Below the pieces are notes generated by a model, which was not told the DNA's origin, did not search any database, and saw nothing but the letters and a program-made list of their open reading frames with translations. The position numbers were made by a program, and so were the translations under genes. Source: JBCBSS01 sp039819065 (GTDB lineage Bacteria; Bacteroidota; Bacteroidia; Cytophagales; Cyclobacteriaceae). Taken from it: a DNA stretch of 22,894 nt. How positions within the stretch are numbered: the stretch's first letter is position 1; each line of letters opens with the position of its first letter. Positions 5,990-14,080 of this stretch are shown here, piece after piece. Where the stretch lies: NCBI GenBank assembly GCA_039819065.1, contig JBCBSS010000131.1:1-22894 (forward strand). Reading direction: 5' to 3'.

Positions 5990-8029
5990 ATGGATGGAGA
6001 AAACGGAAAAGTTCTGAGAGGCATTAATAAAATCTTCGATTTTCACAGAATCAGGGTTAAACTGATGGCTATAATCGTAATTGTTGTTATAGCGCTATTG
6101 GTTGTGGCCGTTACCACACTTTATCAAAATAACAATACTAGAAGTATACTAAGTAATGTAAGGAATTTGAGGATTCCGGTGCCCATAACAACTTCCGATA
6201 TTATGAGTGGAGCGAATAGAGTCTCTGCCTCTCAAAGGGCTTATCTGATGACCGGCGATGACAAATACAAAGAAGAGAGGCTCCGAGTATGGCAAGATCA
6301 GATCTTTCCTGCGGCAGATCAATTAGTCGCTTTAAAAGTTTACATGAAAGATGAGAGCCATCAACAGATAGTGGATCAAACTATAGAACAACTAAACTAT
6401 TATGCTAAGCTTCAAAATGATATAGATCTCTTTTTTGAAAAGGAGTTGAAGTCTTCCAAGCTGGAGACCAACAATTATGATAGTACGAGTCTTATTCAGT
6501 TTGTACAACAAGTTCAAAGAAGAGAAGAGCTTGACATAGAACTAGATAGCCTGGTGGCCGGTGATGCTTCCAGAGCTCGTAAGAGGTTGAGAAATATTCT
6601 AACACCACTCAATCAAGCACAAGAAGAACTGCTCATCAATGATAATAATACGGTACTTGGAAACATTCAATCATCAATCATTCTGATGATTATTCTATTC
6701 GTATCTGCTGTTGTTATTATCGTTTCGCTGGCTATAGTTCTACTAAGAAGCTTGAATGCATCAATTGAGAAGCCAACACAGCTTCTTACCAACATGGCTA
6801 ATGGTGTGCTGTCAGAAGTAGAGAGCAATTCTAAAGATGAGCTCAACCAAATCTTTCAAGCTACCAATGTACTTAGCTCAAACATGAAGAGCGCGAGTCA
6901 GTTTGCTCTGGAAATTGGTGAAGGTAATTTTGACTATCAATTCCAACCAGTAGGTGAAAATGATACGCTTGGGAATTCTTTGATCCAAATGAGAGATCGG
7001 TTATTGGAAGTGGCTGAGAAAGATAAAAAAACCAGTTGGTCTTCGGCTGGCCTTACTGAAATAGGTAATATCTTGAGGAAAGAGACTGAAAGTGAGTCGG
7101 ATATGTTTAATGAATTACTGTCATTTTCAGTGCGGTATATTGATGCAAATCAGGGAGCTCTGTTCATCGTGAATAACGACGACAACGAGACGGTTGTATT
7201 AGACCTTGTCGCTAGCTATGCTTATGGGCGCCGAAAGTATATCTCAAAACAGTTTGTTCCTGGCGAAGGAATTGTAGGTCAGGTTTACTTGGAGAAGCGA
7301 GCTGTATTTATGAAGGAAGTACCCGACAATTTTGTCAATATCAAGTCAGGATTAGGAGATGCTCCTCCAAAATCGGTTATAGTCTGCCCTCTGATCATCA
7401 ATGAAGAATGTAGTGGTGTAATTGAAATGGCCAGTTTCAAAGTATTCGAACAACATGAGATAGATTTTATTGAAGAACTATGCGAAATGTTGGCAAGCAA
7501 CCTGTCGAAGCTAAGGACTAACACGAAGACGCAGATGTTGCTTGAAGAGACGCAACAGCAAGCTGAAAAGATGAGAGCCCAAGAGGAAGAGTTAAGACAG
7601 AACATGGAGGAGATGTCGGCAACCCAGGAAGAAATGCGGCGCATTCAATCGCGCGTTGAACAAACTTTAGAACAAGCTCTGGATGCAGTCATATCTATTG
7701 ATGAGAATAAAAAAGTCACCCTCTTTAATCGTGCTGCCGAGCAGATGTTCGGATATTCAAGACAAGAGGTTATGGGGGAAAATGTAAAGTTGGTGCTACC
7801 TATTGAGCATAGTGCTCAGCATGATGACTATGTTCAATACAATGCCAAAACTGCCGAGAATGAAGTAGTAGGTAAAGGGAGAGACCTTGAAATGACCAGA
7901 AAAGATGGAGGTCATTTTCTAGCTAACGTGTCTTTAAGCAAAGTAAAATTGGAGGGTACTACTCAATTTACTGCATTTATCCGAGAGCTAAGTATAGCGG
8001 AAAGTCAATCGAACAGTAAACATTCCTGA
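5990..8029 (+). CDS. membrane sensor with HAMP, GAF and PAS domains, no kinase
   Basis: The 679-residue protein has TM1 at about 23-46, a mostly helical periplasmic region (about 47-227, CHASE3/four-helix type, containing SQRAYLMTGDDKYKEER), TM2 at about 228-253 and a HAMP linker to about 305. A GAF domain spans about 365-505, with PGEGIVGQVYLEKRAVFM and VCPLIINEECSGVIEM. A Glu/Gln-rich coiled coil (505-557, AQEEELRQNMEEMSATQEEM) leads to a PAS domain at about 557-668 (AVISIDENKKVTLFNRAAEQMFGYS). After the PAS domain only some ten residues remain. There is no HisKA, HATPase, GGDEF or methyl-accepting domain, yet the ORF ends cleanly. Its relatives are usually hybrid kinases, so it either signals through protein contacts or is a natural truncation. 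No receiver gene is adjacent. Confidence 0.88.
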   Translation: MDGENGKVLRGINKIFDFHRIRVKLMAIIVIVVIALLVVAVTTLYQNNNTRSILSNVRNLRIPVPITTSDIMSGANRVSASQRAYLMTGDDKYKEERLRVWQDQIFPAADQLVALKVYMKDESHQQIVDQTIEQLNYYAKLQNDIDLFFEKELKSSKLETNNYDSTSLIQFVQQVQRREELDIELDSLVAGDASRARKRLRNILTPLNQAQEELLINDNNTVLGNIQSSIILMIILFVSAVVIIVSLAIVLLRSLNASIEKPTQLLTNMANGVLSEVESNSKDELNQIFQATNVLSSNMKSASQFALEIGEGNFDYQFQPVGENDTLGNSLIQMRDRLLEVAEKDKKTSWSSAGLTEIGNILRKETESESDMFNELLSFSVRYIDANQGALFIVNNDDNETVVLDLVASYAYGRRKYISKQFVPGEGIVGQVYLEKRAVFMKEVPDNFVNIKSGLGDAPPKSVIVCPLIINEECSGVIEMASFKVFEQHEIDFIEELCEMLASNLSKLRTNTKTQMLLEETQQQAEKMRAQEEELRQNMEEMSATQEEMRRIQSRVEQTLEQALDAVISIDENKKVTLFNRAAEQMFGYSRQEVMGENVKLVLPIEHSAQHDDYVQYNAKTAENEVVGKGRDLEMTRKDGGHFLANVSLSKVKLEGTTQFTAFIRELSIAESQSNSKHS

Positions 8030-8210
8030 AATAAAACTGATTTAGAGAACGCTTAAAGTGTGCACTTCAAACGATACGAATGTGACTTGCTTATGCACAT
8101 CTCTTTACGGATATTGATTTACACCTACCTGGAATGGTCAATTATTCGGTCATCATTGACTTAATCTGATCATAATATATCGATAGAAATACGTATAATA
8201 AAATGGATTC

Positions 8211-8227
8211 GTACTCGTTTTGAGTAC
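8211..8227. promoter_or_regulatory. dyad upstream of the GG-leader peptide gene
   Basis: GTACTC and GAGTAC flank a 5-base T-rich spacer about 77 bases before the peptide start. The size and location suit a regulator binding site or a leader hairpin. Confidence 0.3.
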
Positions 8228-8303
8228 AATAGTCAGAGGTGAGCCTGTGGGTTCAAATCAGACTGACTTTAGATTCCACATTAATTTTTAAAACATTCTA
8301 ATC

Positions 8304-8429
8304 ATGGAAAGAATTAAACAACACCAATTCGAAAAATTTCAAAAATTACAATTGCCTAAACACCAACTTTCTTCGATCAAAGGAGGTCTACAGAAAGTAG
8401 TCGACGTGAGGGGTATGGGTAAGAAATAG
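8304..8429 (+). CDS. short double-glycine leader peptide (natural-product or signalling precursor)
   Basis: This 41-residue ORF has its own terminator 45 bases downstream. The N-terminal 28 residues are a typical Bacteroidota GG leader: many Lys/Gln/Phe residues, then LPKHQLSSIKGG with Leu22, Ile25, Gly27 and Gly28 in the usual leader spacing. Cleavage after GG would release a 13-residue basic core, LQKVVDVRGMGKK. The core has no Cys, Ser or Thr, so lanthionine formation is unlikely; an unmodified or Arg/Lys/Asp-modified peptide is possible. Such leaders are usually cut by a C39-peptidase ABC exporter, but none is in the window. The leader pattern, length and isolated transcription unit support it as real. 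Product role is unknown. Confidence 0.65.
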   Translation: MERIKQHQFEKFQKLQLPKHQLSSIKGGLQKVVDVRGMGKK

Positions 8430-8474
8430 CATTGTTCCCTAGTCTTAGGGATCCATTATTATTTATTCAAAGTC

Positions 8475-8511
8475 AAAAAGGAACCGGCATTTTATGACAG
8501 GTTCCTTTTTT
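8475..8511 (+). terminator. intrinsic terminator after the GG-leader peptide gene
   Basis: AAAAAGGAACC (8475-8485) pairs perfectly with GGTTCCTTTTT (8500-8510) over 11 bp with a 14-base loop and ends in a T-run. The A-run at the left makes it potentially bidirectional, also serving the minus-strand gene that ends at 8559. Confidence 0.85.
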
Positions 8512-8558
8512 CTTATCGTTAATTCGTAATGATTATGTGAGGTCTCCCGTTCAGCACC

Positions 8559-9014
8559 TTATCTGCTTTGGAGTAGACCCTCAATAGTATTTTTGAATAC
8601 CGCCGGGTTTTTCATTTTCAATTCAACTTCCGAGGTTTTATTAAATTCCTCATTAATCTGCACCAATACTGTCTGACGATTAACCTGAATACTTTGAATT
8701 TGCGTGAGTTTTGATTTTTTCAGTAGCTTAAAGCGTTTAGTAATGCCGGCAAAAAGTCTGGGTGTTCTTATCCAAAGCTCGTCTTGAGTCACTACAATAT
8801 CAAGTATGTTTTGAGCTCCACCCATTCTGGTTCTAAATGAATTATTAGAACGACCTGATGCCCATTTTTCTCTAAACCTTATATCAACTGTATCTAAACT
8901 CGGATAAATTTTAAGCACCTTCCCTCCTTGGATCCAGAAAATAGCAAACGTTACTGCCATTATGCAGAGGTTAATAACTAAGACGGCTATATGAGTTACT
9001 TCTGTAAGTTTCAT
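8559..9014 (-). CDS. hypothetical protein with one N-terminal membrane helix
   Basis: The protein has 151 residues. Residues about 8-29 form a membrane helix. The remainder is soluble and predicted mostly beta by eye, with REKWASGRSNNSFRTRMGGAQNILDIVVTQDELWI and a final helix. This pattern recalls a family of small Bacteroidota proteins that may adopt a PH-like fold, but I cannot name a function. It is transcribed divergently from the RNA ligase with 141 bases between the starts, which could hold promoters for both. It ends at the possibly shared terminator 8475-8511. Confidence 0.7.
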   Translation of the reverse strand: MKLTEVTHIAVLVINLCIMAVTFAIFWIQGGKVLKIYPSLDTVDIRFREKWASGRSNNSFRTRMGGAQNILDIVVTQDELWIRTPRLFAGITKRFKLLKKSKLTQIQSIQVNRQTVLVQINEEFNKTSEVELKMKNPAVFKNTIEGLLQSR

Positions 9015-9155
9015 CTTCGTATAATTGAGTGCAATATAGCCAAATACCTTTATGTACTTATGACCATTGACATCTGATTTTGAAGGAGTTTCTAGCTGTT
9101 TCAGCCAAGTAATACATTCATTTTTGTTTATTGCAGTTTGAAATCAAATGAAACG

Positions 9156-10193
9156 ATGAGCGAATTTTCAGGATATGAGAAAATGCCGACCAGCTTGAAG
9201 AAGCTTGGCCTCGGCACGGACGATTTTTCTGAAATGGAAAAGCTCAAGTGGGTAGTGACTGAAAAAGTACACGGTGCGAATTTTAGCTTTGTCTATGAAG
9301 ACGGCACTTTGAAATATGCCAAAAGAAAGGACTACCTCTCATGGAATGATGATTTCTTTGGTTTTCAATTGGCGGTAAGTGTATTGGAAGACCGTATCAT
9401 TCGTTTGTTCGAAGCATTGAGTGCTGAGGTGAATGGTGCGAAGTATATTATATACGGAGAGCTTTTCGGGGGCAAGTACCCGCACGAAGAGGTCGAACCA
9501 GTCAAAGACGTTCATGCCATTCAAACAGGCGTGTATTATGCGCCCGGAATTAATTTCTGTGCTTTTGATATTGCCATCGAGAGAGAAAGTACCAACGCTA
9601 AATATTACCTGGACTATGAGACGGCTATGTCCTATTTTGATGAGTATGATGTCTTCTATGCTAAGCCGCTATTAATTGCCAAGTTCTCAGAAGCCATGAA
9701 CTTCAATACCAGAATCAACTCTTCTGTTCCGCAACAACTAGGACTGCCGTCATTATCAGATAACCTAATCGAAGGAGTGGTAGTAAAACCTTTCAATCAA
9801 AAAAGTGATTCGACCATATCAGCAAGGCCGATTGTCAAGTTCAAGAACCCGGAGTTCGATGAACAAAAGAAGTTTCATCAGGCCCAGAAATGGACTTTTA
9901 TCCCAGACGTGACCTCCAAGTCTGAAGACTTAGGTTTTATCCTGGAAGAATTAAGGAACTACATTACAGAAAACCGGTTGCAAAGTGCTATTTCCAAAAT
10001 CGGTGCTTTGGATTTTGGCAACCCTCAGCGAGTGAGTGAAATTGAAGCCGAATTTCTCAAGGACGCCCTGACCGACTTCGAAGAAAATAACAATGACCTG
10101 TTAGAAGAGCTTTCCAAGGAACAACAAGATTGGATAACGGAGAGAATAGAGGCTGAAATTCGAAAGGTAATGGCGTCAGTCGCTAATCGATGA
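9156..10193 (+). CDS. RNA ligase, T4 Rnl2 family
   Basis: The preferred ATG at 9156 gives 345 residues; an in-frame TTG at 9138 would add six. The nucleotidyltransferase motifs are in order: motif I EKVHGANFSF with K37 as the lysine that would carry AMP (T4 Rnl2 uses K35 in a similar KxHG), motif III YIIYGELFGG, motif IV EGVVVKP, and motif V PIVKFKNPEF. A helical C-terminal domain of about 90 residues follows, as in Rnl2. The family seals 3'-OH/5'-phosphate RNA ends, typically in RNA repair or editing. No kinase-phosphatase partner or Hen1 gene is adjacent, and the only same-strand neighbour is a helix-hairpin-helix protein 213 bp downstream. The substrate is unknown. Family call is strong. 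Confidence 0.92.
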   Translation: MSEFSGYEKMPTSLKKLGLGTDDFSEMEKLKWVVTEKVHGANFSFVYEDGTLKYAKRKDYLSWNDDFFGFQLAVSVLEDRIIRLFEALSAEVNGAKYIIYGELFGGKYPHEEVEPVKDVHAIQTGVYYAPGINFCAFDIAIERESTNAKYYLDYETAMSYFDEYDVFYAKPLLIAKFSEAMNFNTRINSSVPQQLGLPSLSDNLIEGVVVKPFNQKSDSTISARPIVKFKNPEFDEQKKFHQAQKWTFIPDVTSKSEDLGFILEELRNYITENRLQSAISKIGALDFGNPQRVSEIEAEFLKDALTDFEENNNDLLEELSKEQQDWITERIEAEIRKVMASVANR

Positions 10194-10406
10194 CCTAATT
10201 TTATCAAGTTCTATGCCCTTCAGTATGCTTTTCCACGAATAGACAATGCACTTGGACAATTTCCCTCATGAGTAAGATATACGCGGTTCAAGACTGGCTA
10301 TAAAACATGTGGAAAATCATGTTCTCGTTTGCGCGAAGTACTTTATCTGAACCAATAAGAGTGGTAAATTCTATGCGTATAAATAAGGCAACCTAAATCG
10401 AAAATC

Positions 10407-11081
10407 ATGGGATTTTATATTGATCTAGGGGCAACGCATATTGAAGCATTCAGGATAAGACTAGCTGGAATGAGTTTGATTCCAAGCTGGAAGATTTTGA
10501 AAGAGAATATTGATGACAGGTTTGATCGGATACAAGAACAAGGCATCAGTAACCTTGAAGAATTGTGCTTGGCTTTAAAGTCCAAGGGTAAAATTGACCA
10601 ATTCTCAAAAGCCACCGGAATTCCTAATAAGTACCTGACCGTATTAAACCGGGTAATAAAAGGTTATAAACAGCAGCCCATCAAGCTCAATGAATTCTAT
10701 ACCATGCAGGGTGATACGACTCAAAGACTTGAAAAGGTTGGAATAAAGAATGCAAGGCATCTCTATGACAATGCTTTGTCCGCCAGTGATAGACAAAAAC
10801 TTAGCTTGGAAACAGGTGTAGAACAATCAGAATTGTTAGCCTTGACCAAACTAGCTGACCTTACCAGAATTCGCTGGGTAAACCACACTTTTGCCTATGT
10901 ACTAACATTGGCCGGATATGATACGGCGCAAAGGGTGGCCGAAGCCGACGACATGGAGATGTATGAGCATGTCAAAAGAGCCAATGAAGAGCATAAAATA
11001 TACAATGCTCACATTGGCCAGAATGATATGAAGATGTGCATTGAATCGGCGAGACTACTGGATTTTGAAATAGAATGTTAA
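10407..11081 (+). CDS. DUF4332 helix-hairpin-helix protein
   Basis: The 224-residue protein consists of repeated helix-hairpin-helix-like units: QGISNLEELCLALKSKGKI, then KVGIKNARHLYDNALSASDR, then a third near AGYDTAQRVAEADDMEMYEH. It also contains the LADLTRIRWVNHTFAYVLTLAG segment. This is the DUF4332 pattern, in which tandem HhH folds resemble those of DNA polymerases and ligases; nucleic-acid binding is inferred from the fold only. The start is the only sensible ATG. It lies 213 bp after the RNA ligase on the same strand, too far to claim co-transcription. It converges with cydB, whose stop is 56 bp away. Confidence 0.8.
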   Translation: MGFYIDLGATHIEAFRIRLAGMSLIPSWKILKENIDDRFDRIQEQGISNLEELCLALKSKGKIDQFSKATGIPNKYLTVLNRVIKGYKQQPIKLNEFYTMQGDTTQRLEKVGIKNARHLYDNALSASDRQKLSLETGVEQSELLALTKLADLTRIRWVNHTFAYVLTLAGYDTAQRVAEADDMEMYEHVKRANEEHKIYNAHIGQNDMKMCIESARLLDFEIEC

Positions 11082-11087
11082 TAATCT

Positions 11088-11107
11088 TCACCCTGAGCCG
11101 AAGGTGA
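11088..11107. repeat. short inverted repeat between converging genes
   Basis: TCACC and GGTGA flank CCTGAGCCGA. The sequence resembles a shortened form of the CACCCTGAGC...GAAGGGTG repeat that I remember as common in Bacteroidota intergenic regions. There is no T-run, so it is a weak terminator at best. Confidence 0.35.
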
Positions 11108-11136
11108 CTTTCCTTCCACAAGTTGCTGTAACCCTC

Positions 11137-12171
11137 TCAATAACTCATCTCATCCATCTTGACTTTACCGCGGAACGTCCAGAAGACGAATGCTGTATAG
11201 GATGCCACCAATGGTGTGCCTACCGCTGCGATGATCAACAGAATGCGCAGGCTATTCTCTGAGGAGCTGGAGTTAAAGACCGTCAACGAGTATTCGGGGT
11301 CGGTGGTGGAGAGGATGATAGCCGGGTATAGCTCGAAAGCCACTACAATCAACATAAAAGCCACCGAAAGACCAGAGAAAACGAAGCTATAGAGGTACTT
11401 CTTTTTGCTGATCAACCTAGGAATGTTAGCGATACTCAGAAAAGCCAACAAAGGCAGTACAAAGAAGCCCGGATTGTCTTTAAACCGATCCGAGAGGTGA
11501 GGGAAATAGATCAACGAAAATACGGTAACAATGGCAAAGCTCACCACGAAGAAGATGATCGCCTGCTTCACGTGAATGGTCATTTTAGCAAATTGCCTTC
11601 CTTCCGTCTTCATGATCAGGTAAATAGCACCATGCATCATGAACAGTGCCAGTGTAGTAATGCCGGTGAGAATAGCATAAGGATTCAGAAAGTTGAGCCA
11701 ACTACCCTGGTACTCTTTATCAGGACCAATGGCCATGCCCTGCAGTACATTGCCCAAAACAACACCTAAAAGTATCGCTAGCATAATACTGGAAAAACTG
11801 TACATGAAATCCCATGTATTGCGCCACCATTTCATCGGCTCTTTGCTACGGAATTCTATACTTACCGCTCTGAAGATGAGGAAAGTAAGGAACAACATAA
11901 AGGGTATGTACATGGCCGAAAAAAGAGAAGCATAGACATCAGGGAAGCCAGCGAATAGCGCTCCACCACCGATGACTAGCCAAACCTCATTACCATCCCA
12001 TACTGGCCCTACTGCGTTCAGGGCGACACGCCTGTCCTTATCAGATTTGAAAGTCAAATGCCATGCCCCAGCACCAAGGTCGAAGCCATCCAGAATGGCA
12101 TACCCAGTAAACACACCACCTACTACCAAATACCAAAGTGTCGCGTAATCAATGCCTAGGAAAGTTGCCAT
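11137..12171 (-). CDS. cydB: cytochrome bd ubiquinol oxidase subunit II
   Basis: At 344 residues with about eight or nine membrane helices it fits subunit II. The N-terminus has the family signature GYAILDGFDLGAG (about residues 23-35), followed by GPVWDGNEVWLVIGGGALFAGFP. CydB forms the bd oxidase heterodimer with CydA in the inner membrane, reducing O2 with quinol electrons and contributing to proton-motive force at low oxygen. Its ATG overlaps the cydA stop in a TAATG arrangement, indicating translational coupling. No cydX-like ORF or cydCD genes are seen downstream. Confidence 0.96.
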   Translation of the reverse strand: MATFLGIDYATLWYLVVGGVFTGYAILDGFDLGAGAWHLTFKSDKDRRVALNAVGPVWDGNEVWLVIGGGALFAGFPDVYASLFSAMYIPFMLFLTFLIFRAVSIEFRSKEPMKWWRNTWDFMYSFSSIMLAILLGVVLGNVLQGMAIGPDKEYQGSWLNFLNPYAILTGITTLALFMMHGAIYLIMKTEGRQFAKMTIHVKQAIIFFVVSFAIVTVFSLIYFPHLSDRFKDNPGFFVLPLLAFLSIANIPRLISKKKYLYSFVFSGLSVAFMLIVVAFELYPAIILSTTDPEYSLTVFNSSSSENSLRILLIIAAVGTPLVASYTAFVFWTFRGKVKMDEMSY

Positions 12172-13553
12172 TATGTATTAGAATTTAAAGCACCAACCAT
12201 TGCCTCTTGTCTAGGCCTCTGTTCTTTCAACTTACTCTCGTCAGGCCCATTCTGAATCTTTTTATTCATCATATAAATGAATAGCGCAAACAACAACATG
12301 TACACAATAGAAAACAGGATAATTGAGAAAAGCACCTGATTGGCCGTAACCACTTTAGAAAGCGCGTCAGAAGTTCTTAACAAACCATAAACCACCCAGG
12401 GCTGTCTGCCAATTTCTGCGGCAAACCAACCCACTTGATTGGCAATTTGCGGTAGAAAAACGGCCAGTACAAAAGCCCTCAGCAGCCACTTTTGATCAAA
12501 TAGTTTCCCTCGCCACAATTGCAACGAACCATAAAGTGTCAGTCCGATCAGCGCCATTCCAATGGCTACCATAATATGATAGAACTGGAATATGGCATTA
12601 AGTGCGGTTGGCCGTTCATCTTCGGGAAAAGCATTGAGACCTTTCACAGGCGCTTTGAAATCCTGATGGAGTAAAAAAGACAAACCACCTGGTACTTTAA
12701 TGCCTGTGACTTCTTGTTTCTCTTTATCGACCCAGCCTAAGACGTACATGTCTGCTTTGGCCAAGCTATCGAAGTGACCTTCCAAAGCAGCCAGTTTGGC
12801 CGGTTGATTCTTCGCGACTCCATCCGCTGATCTATGCCCAGTAAAAAGCTGTGAAAGCGAAGCTACTGTGGCCACTACCAAAGCTATTTTGAAGGCTTTT
12901 TTGGAAATTTCTACATGGCGCCCTTTCAATATGTAATAGGCATGAACGCTCATCACTAAAAAGGCACCGGCGAGAAAGGCCCCAATCCACACGTGAGTTA
13001 AGCGGTCCACCGAAGAGGGGTTAAAAACCATCGCCCAGAAGTCGGTGATCTCAGCCCTTGCCTCTAACCCTTCTCCGACGACCTTGTATCCTGCCGGCGT
13101 CTGCTGCCATGAGTTGGCCACCACAATCCAGATAGCTGAAAACATAGACCCTAACCAGACCCCAAGGGTAGCAATAAAATGCACCCGTGGGCTTACCCTG
13201 TTCCACCCAAAAAGAAGTATGCCCAGAAAACCACTTTCCAGCGCAAATGCAAAAATGCCCTCAGCAGCCAAAGCACTGCCGAAGATGTCACCCACATACC
13301 TTGAGTAGGTCGCCCAATTGGTGCCAAACTCAAACTCCATCACAATTCCCGTCGCGACACCTATACCGAAAGTAATGGCAAAGATCTTAGTCCAGAACCT
13401 GGTTAGCGTGTGGTACTGCTGATCTTTGGTGATCAAGTACCGGCCTTCCATGAATACCATGATCAGCCCAAGCCCAATGCTTAAAGGAGGATAGATATAA
13501 TGAAAAGAAATGGTCAGTGCGAACTGAATCCTTGATAAAATCTCTACATCCAT
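12171..13553 (-). CDS. cydA: cytochrome bd ubiquinol oxidase subunit I
   Basis: The 460-residue protein binds the hemes of bd oxidase. H18 in FALTISFHYIYPPLS matches the heme ligand His19 of E. coli. EFEFGTNW, GDIFGSALAAEGIFAFALESGFLGILLFGW (acidic proton-path residues) and THVWIGAFLAGAFLVMSVHAYY (second His region) are all present. It is about 60 residues shorter than E. coli CydA, and the loop before FQFYHIMVAIGM is compact, consistent with a short quinol-binding loop. It is the first gene of the cydAB pair. The 527-base region upstream should carry the promoter, but no clean consensus with correct spacing was found there. Confidence 0.96.
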   Translation of the reverse strand: MDVEILSRIQFALTISFHYIYPPLSIGLGLIMVFMEGRYLITKDQQYHTLTRFWTKIFAITFGIGVATGIVMEFEFGTNWATYSRYVGDIFGSALAAEGIFAFALESGFLGILLFGWNRVSPRVHFIATLGVWLGSMFSAIWIVVANSWQQTPAGYKVVGEGLEARAEITDFWAMVFNPSSVDRLTHVWIGAFLAGAFLVMSVHAYYILKGRHVEISKKAFKIALVVATVASLSQLFTGHRSADGVAKNQPAKLAALEGHFDSLAKADMYVLGWVDKEKQEVTGIKVPGGLSFLLHQDFKAPVKGLNAFPEDERPTALNAIFQFYHIMVAIGMALIGLTLYGSLQLWRGKLFDQKWLLRAFVLAVFLPQIANQVGWFAAEIGRQPWVVYGLLRTSDALSKVVTANQVLFSIILFSIVYMLLFALFIYMMNKKIQNGPDESKLKEQRPRQEAMVGALNSNT

Positions 13554-14080
13554 ATCGGTAATAGGGTGAGTTATTGTATTACTAAGTTACTCCAAAGCCT
13601 TTTTATCAAGGAGTTTCTCCAACTTAAAATGTATTCGTTCAAGAGAGTAGAACGTGGCCATCGATGTCAACTTAATTCACATGATTTATCTGTAGATCGA
13701 CAAAGCTAATATTGACTTGATGATCAACCAGAACCCCAAAAAAAGACTGACGTAACCAGCTAGTATTCAATGGATTGATTTGGCAATCATAAGACCGTAT
13801 ACTCGGCTTTTGCGATGAAGATCATCATGATTTTGATAAGGAATTTAGAAATTAATAGACTATATTAACCCTACTTTGTCGTGTTTTCCATTGGCCCCTG
13901 TTGCGTGTTGTCACCAACAGGTTTCACGCCATAAAATTGCTGGTGACAACACACAGCATTGGCGGCAGGTTTTAACTTGGCAAATTAGGATTAACAAAGT
14001 TGTCTATAGCTCATAAAGATCGGTTTTAATCGTTGCTATAACCTTTTACTAGAACTACTTACTGAACCAAAGAAATCGAA
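13554..14080. other. intergenic region between cydA and the repeat protein
   Basis: The 527 bases lie between divergent genes and carry no convincing ORF. They contain a CAAAGCTA (13701-13708), which is TAGCTTTG on the minus strand and fits the -7 consensus for cydA, but the nearest upstream CAAA is 28 bases away, too far for a normal -33 element. The main structure is the long dyad at 13905-13952. Confidence 0.5.
13905..13952. repeat. 12-bp inverted repeat with 24-base spacer
   Basis: GTGTTGTCACCA (13905-13916) and TGGTGACAACAC (13941-13952) are exact inverted copies, extending to 15 bp with one mismatch. No T-run follows, so it is not a standard terminator. It may be a dispersed palindromic repeat or a regulatory dyad upstream of the repeat-protein gene. 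Confidence 0.55.

Noticed and set aside
13701..13740. Complete Bacteroidota promoter for cydA
   Set aside because: The -7-like TAGCTTTG is exact, but the nearest TTTG lies 28 bases away instead of about 19.
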